Positions 15,021 through 20,737 of a DNA stretch of 24,036 nucleotides are shown here, in pieces; within the stretch, counting starts at the first letter, position 1, and the number at the start of each line of letters is the position of its first letter. The translations under genes and the position numbers were made by a program. This DNA comes from a virus. Location: IMG/VR virus record IMGVR_UViG_3300034012_001790, positions 1 to 24,036 of that record, one strand, 5' to 3'. The notes beneath the pieces were generated by a model. The model was not told the origin of the DNA, searched no databases, and saw nothing but the letters and a program-made list of their open reading frames with translations.

Positions 15021-15094
15021 CCGCGAACATCGCAGTATTCGCAACCATATACGCCGGGATCGGGTACTGCCTGGCCCGGATCATCTGGGACTAA
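15017..15094 (+). CDS. 25-aa single-helix membrane microprotein
   Basis: ATG at 15017 overlaps the previous stop as ATGA. The product is one hydrophobic helix with Gly and aromatic residues (NIAVFATIYAGIGYCLARII) and a charged C-terminal tip (WD). It matches in layout the 27-aa gene at 14526 and the 23-aa gene at 20400. Real expression is inferred from coupling. Confidence 0.45.
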   Translation: MTANIAVFATIYAGIGYCLARIIWD

Positions 15095-15127
15095 GTAAAG
15101 TCAAACCAACACAAGGAGGCTAGACCA

Positions 15128-15316
15128 ATGACCACATGGCAGAAGGTGAAGCGAACACCAATGGACCGGGTATCCGAAGGGCTCTGGCTCAGAGTCAAGG
15201 GCGACCCTCACCGCATGAGCGACGGGGAGCTGCTGGACATGCTCCAGTCTCTCCCGCTAGAGGACGCGGTAGAGGCGATCAAGTGGGCCTACACGCCCGA
15301 GGAGGACGACGAATAG
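15128..15316 (+). CDS. Unknown small protein, last of rightward cassette (62 aa)
   Basis: ATG at 15128 after AAGGAGGCTAG. Residues 1-20 are basic (MTTWQKVKRTPMDRVSEG), the rest helical with SDGELLDMLQSLPLEDAVEA and an acidic end (YTPEEDDE). No family recognised. It is followed by the terminator at 15364-15389. Confidence 0.65.
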   Translation: MTTWQKVKRTPMDRVSEGLWLRVKGDPHRMSDGELLDMLQSLPLEDAVEAIKWAYTPEEDDE

Positions 15317-15344
15317 GGCGCGAGGTCTGGTAAGCTAACTGGAC

Positions 15345-15353
15345 CTAGCCTCC
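15345..15353 (-). repeat. Inverted copy of GGAGGCTAG at the operon end
   Basis: CTAGCCTCC on the plus strand is the exact reverse complement of the start-associated leader. It lies inside ACCTAG-CCTCCAAA-CTAGGT (15343-15362), a six-base inverted repeat. No start codon follows it on the minus strand. Confidence 0.5.
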
Positions 15354-15363
15354 AAACTAGGTA

Positions 15364-15389
15364 AGCGGCCCGCCACCTGGCGGGTCGCT
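15364..15389. terminator. Bidirectional terminator between convergent operons
   Basis: An 11-bp stem (15364-15374 with 15379-15389, one G-U) with a four-base loop lies between the last rightward gene (stop 15316) and the last leftward gene (stop at 15394). Neither side has a good T-tract, so termination strength is uncertain. Confidence 0.55.
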
Positions 15390-15393
15390 GTCG

Positions 15394-15567
15394 TTAGCGG
15401 CCCAGCTCGGTCCAGGGCCGGCCACTACCCGGCATCAGCTTCGACGTAGGCGGATACCCGAGCCCGGCCCTCACCTTCACCCCAACCGGGACAGTCGCCC
15501 GGCCAAAGGCGGAAGGTCGGCGCAGCAGGAAGTTATGCCGCAGAATATCCTCGCGGGAACGCTCCAT
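15394..15567 (-). CDS. Small basic protein, last gene of early operon (57 aa)
   Basis: ATG at 15567 overlaps the stop of the HTH gene as TGATG, and the frame runs to TAA just before the terminator. The product starts MERSREDILRHNFLLRRPSA and has an extended Gly/Pro/Arg-rich C-terminus (KVRAGLGYPPTSKLMPGSGR). No family recognised. Exact junctions support it; two of the GGCGGAAGGT repeats lie antisense in this gene and the next. Confidence 0.55.
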   Translation of the reverse strand: MERSREDILRHNFLLRRPSAFGRATVPVGVKVRAGLGYPPTSKLMPGSGRPWTELGR

Positions 15568-16064
15568 CACTCCTCCTCCTCAGCAGTAGAGTCCACAACC
15601 CCAAGCTCCCTCAGCCTGGCGATGATCTGTTCAGGCTTGCGTTCATGCTGCACGATGGCGGAAGGTCGGCCCGTCATAGCCAGCAGCTTGTCCGTCGCAA
15701 TCGCGGAAGTGGTAGCCATATTGCGGGCGGCGGCGCTCATGTCCCGAACGTCGCCGGCCTTCACCCTCGCCGACTCTTTCTCGATGGCATCATGCACAAC
15801 GTCGAGAGCGGCGGAAGCGATGGCCCGCTGCTTCGTGACGATCCGCTCCTCTAGCTCTCGGGCAGATTGCGTTGCGTGAAACTGAAGGCGGCGCGGATAG
15901 TTGTCGCGCCACTTACTGAGAGTCTTGCGGGGAACCTTGATCCCTGATGCCTCAAGATCCCGGCAGGTGCGGGTCACGTTGTAGTCGTTTAGCACTAGCT
16001 GAAGTAGCGCCTGATCCACCGTGTCGGGATCGTAGTCCCTGGTGTTGATTCGCTCTAGCTCCAT
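15567..16064 (-). CDS. Small-terminase-like HTH protein (165 aa)
   Basis: Residues about 17-53 form a helix-turn-helix (ALLQLVLNDYNVTRTCRDLE, then VPRKTLSKWRDN) of the kind found in phage terminase small subunits and related phage DNA-recognition proteins. Residues 60-115 are helical and could drive oligomerisation, and the C-terminus is acidic (LGVVDSTAEEEE). It would recognise the packaging start site and hand DNA to the large terminase, although the two genes are 5.5 kb apart and transcribed from different operons. The start has TAGGAG seven bases upstream. Alternative: an unrelated regulator. Confidence 0.5.
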   Translation of the reverse strand: MELERINTRDYDPDTVDQALLQLVLNDYNVTRTCRDLEASGIKVPRKTLSKWRDNYPRRLQFHATQSARELEERIVTKQRAIASAALDVVHDAIEKESARVKAGDVRDMSAAARNMATTSAIATDKLLAMTGRPSAIVQHERKPEQIIARLRELGVVDSTAEEEE

Positions 16065-16134
16065 GCCGTTCTCCTAAATGCGGGCATGGCAAGACGACCT
16101 GCGATGGAAACTAGCAAAGAGGCCGGACGGAAAA

Positions 16135-16551
16135 TCACACTCTCCCCTTCGCTTTCTCACGCTTACTAATCTCCTGCGCTGCCCGCTGGAAATCCTCCTC
16201 GGAATACTCCAAAGCCCACAACGGGGTCGAGCCCTCGTTGATTAGCGCCCGGTCCACGGTGTCAAGGGCCACGCTGTCAGCCTCGCGCAGCACACGCCTA
16301 ACCTGACGATCCGGCAGGCCCGTAGCCTGCGCCAGCAGCTCCACCCCACCGTAGTAGTCCAGCTTGCGCTCCATCCACTTGCGGAACGGCTCAATCGGGA
16401 GCCTGCCACCACCGGCAATCGTCTTATCCGTTGAGCCCTGCCTGGCTTTCACACACGAAATACACTGCCGGCGAAAGCCCTTGCCCCTACGGTAGAAATG
16501 GTGGGTGGTGAGCGGCCTGTCCTTACCGCACGACGAGCAGGTTCTAAGCAT
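16135..16551 (-). CDS. Zinc-finger plus helical DNA-binding-like protein (138 aa)
   Basis: The N-terminus holds a zinc motif, Cys5-x2-Cys8 and Cys30-x2-Cys33 (CSSCGKDRPLTTHHFY, then RRQCISC), as in small phage HNH-associated ribbons. Residues about 70-105 look like a helix-turn-helix (GVELLAQATGLPDRQVRRVL). An HNH nuclease motif is not complete, so I do not call it an endonuclease. It overlaps the upstream gene by eight bases. A regulator role is inferred from the HTH and zinc parts. Confidence 0.55.
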   Translation of the reverse strand: MLRTCSSCGKDRPLTTHHFYRRGKGFRRQCISCVKARQGSTDKTIAGGGRLPIEPFRKWMERKLDYYGGVELLAQATGLPDRQVRRVLREADSVALDTVDRALINEGSTPLWALEYSEEDFQRAAQEISKREKAKGRV

Positions 16552-17008
16552 CCAGTCTCCTCAATGCCTGACGGATCGCCTTCACCCCACCCTGAGCGGG
16601 GTCAAGGATGTTGATTACCTCCGGGGTTAGGCCGCGCTCCACGTAACCGAGAAGCCTGCGGTCGCGCTCCTCTTGTGTTTCCAGGGTTGCGTCACCGAAC
16701 ACGGGGGCGGTGCGATGAGCGTCCACTTCCCGCTCCAGCAGCTCCACCAGGACGGTTGCCCGGTAGCTGAAAGCCTCATACGGGTTCTCACGTACAGGCT
16801 CGTAGAGCAGGGAAGGGTCAGCGCCGGGGCCGATGCTCAGGTTCTCCGCCGAGGGGGAGCGTCGTTCCATCCCCGCTCCTCTTTGGGCGGTGAGCAGCTT
16901 GGCTTGGCGCAGCGCCTTGTCGAGCCTATGCCCGAGGCTGAGGCGCTGGCGGCGCATCACCGTCGCCTGGTGCTGGAGAACACGGAAGGCTTTGTGCTGG
17001 TCACTCAT
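16544..17008 (-). CDS. Unknown protein (154 aa)
   Basis: The N-terminus is a long basic helix (AFRVLQHQATVMRRQRLSLG, then DKALRQAKLLTAQRGAG), the middle is Pro/Ser-rich, and the C-terminus reads RLLGYVERGLTPEVINILDP and QALRRLDA. No family recognised. ATG at 17008 overlaps the methyltransferase stop by eight bases. The long amphipathic helix suggests oligomerisation. It lies between a methyltransferase and a zinc/HTH protein. Confidence 0.6.
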   Translation of the reverse strand: MSDQHKAFRVLQHQATVMRRQRLSLGHRLDKALRQAKLLTAQRGAGMERRSPSAENLSIGPGADPSLLYEPVRENPYEAFSYRATVLVELLEREVDAHRTAPVFGDATLETQEERDRRLLGYVERGLTPEVINILDPAQGGVKAIRQALRRLDA

Positions 17009-18305
17009 TCTCTACCGCCATTATCCGCCGGCCGATCCATTCAGCCACATTGCTCACGACCCCGTTGCCACAAGCTGCGTAGCGTCGAGAGTCCGGGGTC
17101 TTGTCGCCATCCACTGCCGTCCAGCCGTCCGGCCAGGACATCAGGCGCTCGCACTCGGTAGGTGTGAGGCGGCGAACCGAGGACTGGGCTACGAGGTGGT
17201 TGGCTTGGGCGCTGTTGTCGTCGGGTCCGCCAGCCATCCGGTCAAGCGCATTGGCGAGAACGTAGGTTTCCGTCTCAGGGTCAAACCGATGGTTGCCCGT
17301 CATCAGACACTTGGCGGTCGGCTCCGTAGGGACAAACAACCCAGCACCACCGAGAGCGTGCTGGTCCTCGAGCCCCATCTTTGTCCCGTAGGCCGTGTTT
17401 AGAGTTGGCGCAACTTCAGCAGGCCAAGACTTTCGCTGCTCGACGGGTGCGTTCACAAGGTTCTGGCACTCATCTCCAGAAGGGCCAGCACTTCCTGAAG
17501 TGCCCCATTTTCTAGTTATTGGTGGCGAAACGACGATTTGCTCGTCTAACCCGTTATGACCTGTTTGCTGCCCTGAACTTTTGATCAGTGAACGCATCAC
17601 GGTTTTTCCGCTAGATCCCTCAACGCCGTCTCCAGTTCCACAGGAAGCGTCCTGCCACGAGCATCGGCCCGCCTCAAGATCCCCTTCGCCGCCCGTGCCG
17701 AGAGCGCGTACCGCTCGCTCACCGTCGTCTCCAAGACATCCGACAATGAACACTCGACGGCGGCGTTGGGGGACTCCGAAGTATCTTGCGTCAGCCACCC
17801 GCCAGGAAAGGCCATACCCGATTTCGGCCAGCGTTGAGAGAACGATTCCAAAGTCTTTTCCGTTGGCAGAGGAGAGGAGCCCAACGACGTTTTCAACGAG
17901 GAGCCAAGTTGGTCGAAGCTCATCTGCGATCCGGGCGAACTCAAAGAACAGTCCTGACCGCTCGCCTGCGAGTCCTGCCCGCTTGCCTGCAACTGAGAGG
18001 TCTTGGCAGGGGAATCCCCCGCAGAGGAGATCGACACTAGGGGGCCATCCGTCCCTCCCCTTGTCGGACTGTTTGCCGCCTGAAGGGTCGGCGCCACTCC
18101 TGTCTCCGCGTAGATTCGGCTTGAGGTTGGCACTCCGCTTACCAACCCCCCGGACGTCATCGTAGATTTCGGCGTCGGGCCAATGCCATCGCAGCACTCG
18201 CCGGCACCACTCATCGACTTCTGCCTGCCACAAGACGGACATGCCTGCCCGCTCAAGCCCGAGGTCAAGTCCTCCGACTCCTGAGAAGGTCGAGCCGACA
18301 TTCAC
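17001..18305 (-). CDS. DNA (cytosine-5) methyltransferase (434 aa)
   Basis: The protein transfers a methyl group from AdoMet to cytosine C5. Motifs in order are I FSGVGGLDLGLERAG (residues 7-21), IV GGFPCQDLS with catalytic Cys100, VI ENV (138-140), VIII QRRRR (180-184), IX RLTPTECERLMSWPDGW and X GNGVVSNVAEWIGRRI near the C-terminus. The target-recognition region is about residues 210-360. I chose GTG at 18305, overlapping the upstream stop as GTGA; the GTG at 18329 is less likely. No cognate restriction enzyme is seen, so it is an orphan, probably protecting phage DNA from host enzymes. A second frame is open through most of motifs I-VIII. Confidence 0.95.
   Translation of the reverse strand: MNVGSTFSGVGGLDLGLERAGMSVLWQAEVDEWCRRVLRWHWPDAEIYDDVRGVGKRSANLKPNLRGDRSGADPSGGKQSDKGRDGWPPSVDLLCGGFPCQDLSVAGKRAGLAGERSGLFFEFARIADELRPTWLLVENVVGLLSSANGKDFGIVLSTLAEIGYGLSWRVADARYFGVPQRRRRVFIVGCLGDDGERAVRALGTGGEGDLEAGRCSWQDASCGTGDGVEGSSGKTVMRSLIKSSGQQTGHNGLDEQIVVSPPITRKWGTSGSAGPSGDECQNLVNAPVEQRKSWPAEVAPTLNTAYGTKMGLEDQHALGGAGLFVPTEPTAKCLMTGNHRFDPETETYVLANALDRMAGGPDDNSAQANHLVAQSSVRRLTPTECERLMSWPDGWTAVDGDKTPDSRRYAACGNGVVSNVAEWIGRRIMAVENE
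17597..18301 (-). CDS. Nested ORF in another frame of the methyltransferase gene (234 aa)
   Basis: An ATG at 18301 lies four bases after the methyltransferase GTG (GTGAATG), in a different frame, and stays open for 234 codons. It would be translated into a Ser-rich protein ending in motifs that I recall as recurring in phage proteins: WPKSGMAFPGGWLT, then CSLSDVLETTVSERYALS and KGILRRADARGRTLP. The pattern S-L-S-x-[IV]-L-E-T ... G-I-L-R-R-A is familiar from many phage hypothetical proteins next to or inside dcm-like genes. This may be a true overlapping gene or a side effect of conserved methyltransferase codons. A function is not known. Confidence is for a real product. Confidence 0.4.
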   Translation of the reverse strand: MSARPSQESEDLTSGLSGQACPSCGRQKSMSGAGECCDGIGPTPKSTMTSGGLVSGVPTSSRIYAETGVAPTLQAANSPTRGGTDGPLVSISSAGDSPAKTSQLQASGQDSQASGQDCSLSSPGSQMSFDQLGSSLKTSLGSSPLPTEKTLESFSQRWPKSGMAFPGGWLTQDTSESPNAAVECSLSDVLETTVSERYALSARAAKGILRRADARGRTLPVELETALRDLAEKP

Positions 18306-18448
18306 TCGTCGTCCTCTTTCGGCGGCCACCAGTCAGCGTCCAGATCGCCCCGCTCCTCCAGTCGCTCCCACTTCTCCCACTCACGTTCGACGGAGGCGTT
18401 CCAGTCGGTCAGCTCGTCACGCGGCGGATCAAAGAAGTCGTCCCTCAT
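18302..18448 (-). CDS. Small acidic Trp-rich protein (48 aa)
   Basis: ATG at 18448 overlaps the muralidase stop as ATGA. The product is MRDDFFDPPRDELTDWNASV, then a charged helix (EREWEKWERLEERGDLDAD) and WWPPKEDDE. Five Trp residues in 48 are notable. Its stop precedes two competing starts, GTG (methyltransferase) and ATG (nested frame). No family recognised. Confidence 0.6.
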   Translation of the reverse strand: MRDDFFDPPRDELTDWNASVEREWEKWERLEERGDLDADWWPPKEDDE

Positions 18449-18774
18449 CTGACCCTCCCCCAGCACGACCACGCCGAGAAACCGACGTCGCGCGCCACGC
18501 GGTTTGCCACGTTCATCTGCTGGCGCCACGTAGCGTCACCTGCGTTGCCGGGGTAGTGGCGGGGCCGCCAGCCATCCCACGTAGCGTGGAACATGCCGAG
18601 CCCGCCCTGGTAGGTCGGCCCCTGGTGGGACCAGTTGATTCCCCAGGCACCCCGACCGGGCTGCTCGCACTTGCCAATGGCAATCCAGATCCGCCAGTTG
18701 TTCGGCATCTTTGCCTCGGCAGCGGGAACCAGCAGCACCATTGAGAGTGCGCCTATGGCGACGAGTCGCTTCAC
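18445..18774 (-). CDS. Secreted Rpf-type transglycosylase (109 aa)
   Basis: Residues 1-21 are a signal peptide with positive start, hydrophobic core (LVAIGALSMVLLV) and an AEA cleavage site. The mature part matches the resuscitation-promoting-factor/transglycosylase-like domain: WIAIGKCEQPGRGAWGINW with catalytic Glu37, then YQGGLGMFHATWDGWRP and MNVANRVARDVGFSAWSCWG. Cys36 and Cys104-105 region may form the typical disulfide. Enzymes of this family cleave peptidoglycan outside the membrane and are typical of Actinobacteria. The start is GTG at 18774 in a GTGA overlap with SSB. It lies in the early operon rather than next to lysis genes, which is unusual. Confidence 0.8.
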   Translation of the reverse strand: MKRLVAIGALSMVLLVPAAEAKMPNNWRIWIAIGKCEQPGRGAWGINWSHQGPTYQGGLGMFHATWDGWRPRHYPGNAGDATWRQQMNVANRVARDVGFSAWSCWGRVR

Positions 18775-19124
18775 CAGTCGGGCGCGTCGTTAGCCCGCTC
18801 AACACGGTCAAGGGTGCGGGCCACGTTGTCAGCGACGACGACAACCTTGCTGCGCTTCTGCCCGGTTTCCTTGTCCTCCCAGGTGTCCTGCTGGAGCCTG
18901 CCGGTGACTACGACGCGGCTGCCCTTGTCCAGTCCTGCCGCGGCGACCTGCTCGCGGTCCCAACTGATTACGTCAAACCAGTTGGGGATGCTGGTCCACT
19001 CGCCGGAAGCATCGTCCTTCTTGCGGGCGTTCCAGCAGATCGAGAACTTGACTGGCCCGTTGCCGTTCTGCTCCGGGGGCCGGGCCAGGTTCCCTTCCAA
19101 CGTGACTGTGTTCGGACTTCTCAC
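18771..19124 (-). CDS. ssb: Single-stranded DNA-binding protein (117 aa)
   Basis: It has an OB-fold SSB pattern: NTVTLEGNLARPPEQ, FSICWNARKKD, NWFDVISWDREQVAAA, KGSRVVVTGRLQQDTWED and SKVVVVADNVARTL. It coats ssDNA during replication and recombination. I chose GTG at 19124, six bases after AGGAGG; the earlier ATG at 19163 lies inside the upstream gene and is less likely. The usual C-terminal DDDIPF tail for host protein recruitment is reduced to NDAPDW. It forms a module with the ATPase, nuclease and annealing genes upstream. Confidence 0.85.
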   Translation of the reverse strand: MRSPNTVTLEGNLARPPEQNGNGPVKFSICWNARKKDDASGEWTSIPNWFDVISWDREQVAAAGLDKGSRVVVTGRLQQDTWEDKETGQKRSKVVVVADNVARTLDRVERANDAPDW

Positions 19125-19134
19125 TTCATCCCTC

Positions 19135-19866
19135 CTATTGGTCGTTCCATAACTCGTCGCCACTAGGGGCGAACGCTTCGTGTACGCCGTCGTTCAGGCG
19201 AACCCAATGCTTCGGGGGGCGCCTACCGATGCGGCACTTCTCCCACCACAAGGAGCGCCTGGTGGTGTCCTTGTCGCGGGGGTGCGCCCCCATGTGGATC
19301 AGGATTTCCGGCACTGCTGCCATCGCCCCGGATCCCCGGTAGCCGCCGCTCTTGTTGCGGTGGTGCAGGATCACGATGGCGGTGTCCGTGTCCCTGGCGG
19401 CCTGCTGGAGTCCGGCGAGCAGCTTGGTTACCTCGTCTGAGTCGTTCTCATCGCCGCCCGGCCAGAGGGTGCGAAGGCTGTCCAGCACGATCAGGTCGGT
19501 GCCTAGCTCGCTGCCGGCCTCCTCCACTTCGTAGAGCTGACGTTCAAGATCAAAGCCCGCCGATGTGATCCCGACTCGTAGGTGTTCGGGGTAGCCGAGG
19601 CTGTCCAGGCGGCGGTGTACCTCGCCGTGTCCGTTCTCAGCGTCAAACACGGCGACCTTCCTGCGCTTGGCGATAGTGAAGCCAGCGGCATCCTCGCCTT
19701 CGCAGACACCGGCAGCCAGAGCCAGCGCGAGGTAGGACTTGCCTTGCCCCGGCTCACCGACCAGCATGGTCAGGGCTCCCCTGGCGCAGAAGCCTTCCAC
19801 TACCCACGGGACCGGGGGTGGCGGCGTGGCTTTCAGGTGTTCGTTGTCCAGCCATTCGACGTTCAC
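19135..19866 (-). CDS. RecA-fold ATPase, RepA/AAA_25-like (243 aa)
   Basis: Walker A is GEPGQGKS (residues 37-44), and Walker B is LIVLD (125-129), with VAVFDAENGHGE (71-82) as the usual strand-2 acidic motif. ILHHRNKSGGYRGSGAM (about 165-181) is the typical sensor/loop region of RepA-like helicase or RAD55-type ATPases. The likely role is a replicative helicase, helicase loader or recombination mediator on ssDNA; I cannot choose between them. The start is GTG at 19866 (GTGA overlap). It is followed by SSB. Confidence 0.8.
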   Translation of the reverse strand: MNVEWLDNEHLKATPPPPVPWVVEGFCARGALTMLVGEPGQGKSYLALALAAGVCEGEDAAGFTIAKRRKVAVFDAENGHGEVHRRLDSLGYPEHLRVGITSAGFDLERQLYEVEEAGSELGTDLIVLDSLRTLWPGGDENDSDEVTKLLAGLQQAARDTDTAIVILHHRNKSGGYRGSGAMAAVPEILIHMGAHPRDKDTTRRSLWWEKCRIGRRPPKHWVRLNDGVHEAFAPSGDELWNDQ

Positions 19867-20045
19867 TCCTCGCCCTCAATGCCCGTAGCAAGCCACTCGC
19901 GGTCGCGCTCAACCAGCAGCTCAACCGTCTGCGGCTCACAGCCAACTGCCCTTAGCGCCCGGCGATAAGCCTCGTAGCGAGCGTGTCCAAGCTCGTAGCG
20001 AACCGCCCACACCAGTTGCTCAACGGCGCTGTTCTTGGCGCTCAC
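19863..20045 (-). CDS. Small unknown protein (60 aa)
   Basis: GTG at 20045 overlaps the upstream stop as GTGA; a longer in-frame version upstream is rejected. It is a helical protein: SAKNSAVEQLVWAVRYELG, then YEAYRRALRAVGCEPQTVEL and REWLATGIEGEE. No family recognised. Coupled on both sides to recombination genes. Confidence 0.6.
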   Translation of the reverse strand: MSAKNSAVEQLVWAVRYELGHARYEAYRRALRAVGCEPQTVELLVERDREWLATGIEGEE

Positions 20046-20410
20046 ATCAGCTCCGTCTGCTGAAGGAACCGAAGCTCGGACTGAAGGCCAGAGCAGTGCG
20101 TTTGATCTACGCGAAGCAGGCGCTCCATCGCATCGCACTCAGCCTCAGCGGCGAGCAGCAGCGGGTACTCGTCGCCTATCTGCTGGTGGCAGATCGCCCT
20201 ACGCATTTCCTCTGAGGGCAGGCGCTCCCCGGACTGGCGGTAGCTGTCCCTGAGCTTCACTAGCTCGCGGCTCATCGCCCGCTCGTACTCGCCCTTAGCG
20301 GTGGCGAGGGTGCGGCGGGCCATCGCGTACGCCTGGCCGCGCTCCACCATTTCGCGCATCGCCCGGCCAAGCTCGGTCAGCACCATCGCGGGGGGCCGGT
20401 CAGGTTGCAT
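20042..20410 (-). CDS. Helical protein of the recombination module (122 aa)
   Basis: It is almost wholly helical and charged: LTELGRAMREMVERGQAYA, RTLATAKGEYERAMSRELVK, and EYPLLLAAEAECDAMERLLR. Similar helical proteins with an AxAxxxYxxA-type opening lie beside nucleases and SSB genes in many phages, but their role is not known to me. ATG at 20410. Two Cys-His features (CHQQIGDEY; QTHCSG) are present but no zinc motif is complete. Confidence 0.6.
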   Translation of the reverse strand: MQPDRPPAMVLTELGRAMREMVERGQAYAMARRTLATAKGEYERAMSRELVKLRDSYRQSGERLPSEEMRRAICHQQIGDEYPLLLAAEAECDAMERLLRVDQTHCSGLQSELRFLQQTELM

Positions 20411-20471
20411 CGTGGCTCCCCCACCAGAGCAGCATCGCCACGCCGAGGAACACTGCGAGCCAGAAGGTCAT
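20400..20471 (-). CDS. 23-aa single-helix membrane microprotein
   Basis: ATG at 20471 overlaps the upstream stop as ATGA, and its stop lies 9 bases into the next gene. The product is one hydrophobic helix (TFWLAVFLGVAMLLWWG) with a short SHDAT tail. It fills the otherwise unexplained 57-base gap between two coupled genes. It is the third such microprotein in the window. Support is purely positional and compositional. Confidence 0.45.
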   Translation of the reverse strand: MTFWLAVFLGVAMLLWWGSHDAT

Positions 20472-20737
20472 GCCGCCACCGGCTCGGTTACCTGTTCGGT
20501 CAGTCGCCGGAAACCCAGGTCGCTGAGGTCGCTGAGGATGTAGCTGTGAACCTCGCCCTCGCTGCCGGCGAAGCTGTAAGCCACGGCACCGGGACGCTGG
20601 CGAATGTTCACGACCCCCTTGTGCGGGCCGGGTGAGTTAGCGTCGTGCCTGGCCCACAGGACGGGCGGCACCTTGTCCCATAGTCCTTCGCCTTCAGCCC
20701 CGTCGAACGGGCCGCCGATCAGCCGGAAGGCGATCAC
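20468..20737 (-). CDS. Small unknown protein (89 aa)
   Basis: GTG at 20737 (GTGA overlap with the nuclease). It starts IAFRLIGGPFDGAEGEGLW, a pattern (RL-x-GGP-x-DG) I know from uncharacterised phage proteins of Gram-positive and actinobacterial phages. The middle has RHDANSPGPHKGVVNIRQR, and the C-terminus SYILSDLSDLGFRRL. Function unknown. Confidence 0.65.
   Translation of the reverse strand: MIAFRLIGGPFDGAEGEGLWDKVPPVLWARHDANSPGPHKGVVNIRQRPGAVAYSFAGSEGEVHSYILSDLSDLGFRRLTEQVTEPVAA

Larger units (their letters stand above)
11637..15123 (+). repeat. GGAGGCTAG start-associated leader, seven copies
   Basis: The sequence GGAGGCTAG or a one-base variant lies 2-5 bases before the start codon of every uncoupled gene in the rightward cassette: 11637-11645, 12235-12243 (GGAGGTTAG), 12657-12665, 13337-13345, 14303-14311 (GGAGGCTAA), 14601-14609 and 15115-15123. 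GGAGG is the Shine-Dalgarno core, but the conserved CTAG is not part of the usual complement to 16S rRNA. The TAG at 14607 also serves as the stop of a 27-aa gene. It resembles in concept the start-associated sequences known in cluster K mycobacteriophages. Confidence 0.85.
12947..15666 (+). repeat. Dispersed repeat GGCGGAAGGT, seven perfect copies
   Basis: Perfect copies on the plus strand start at 12947, 13097, 13192, 14321, 15001, 15508 and 15657. The copies at 15508 and 15657 agree over 14 bases (adding CGGC). They fall in different reading frames (Glu-Gly and Arg-Lys-Val codons) and two lie antisense to leftward genes, so protein constraint does not explain them. I saw no perfect copy elsewhere in the window by eye. 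Confidence 0.75.

Noticed and set aside
16135-16551. HNH endonuclease
   Set aside because: Cys pairs and His-His are present near the N-terminus, but the downstream Asn and His of an HNH core are missing.
17581-18165. Plus-strand open frame of 194 codons opposite the methyltransferase
   Set aside because: Arg/Pro/Ser-rich shadow with no ribosome site, unlike the minus-strand nested frame, which has a coupled start and familiar motifs.
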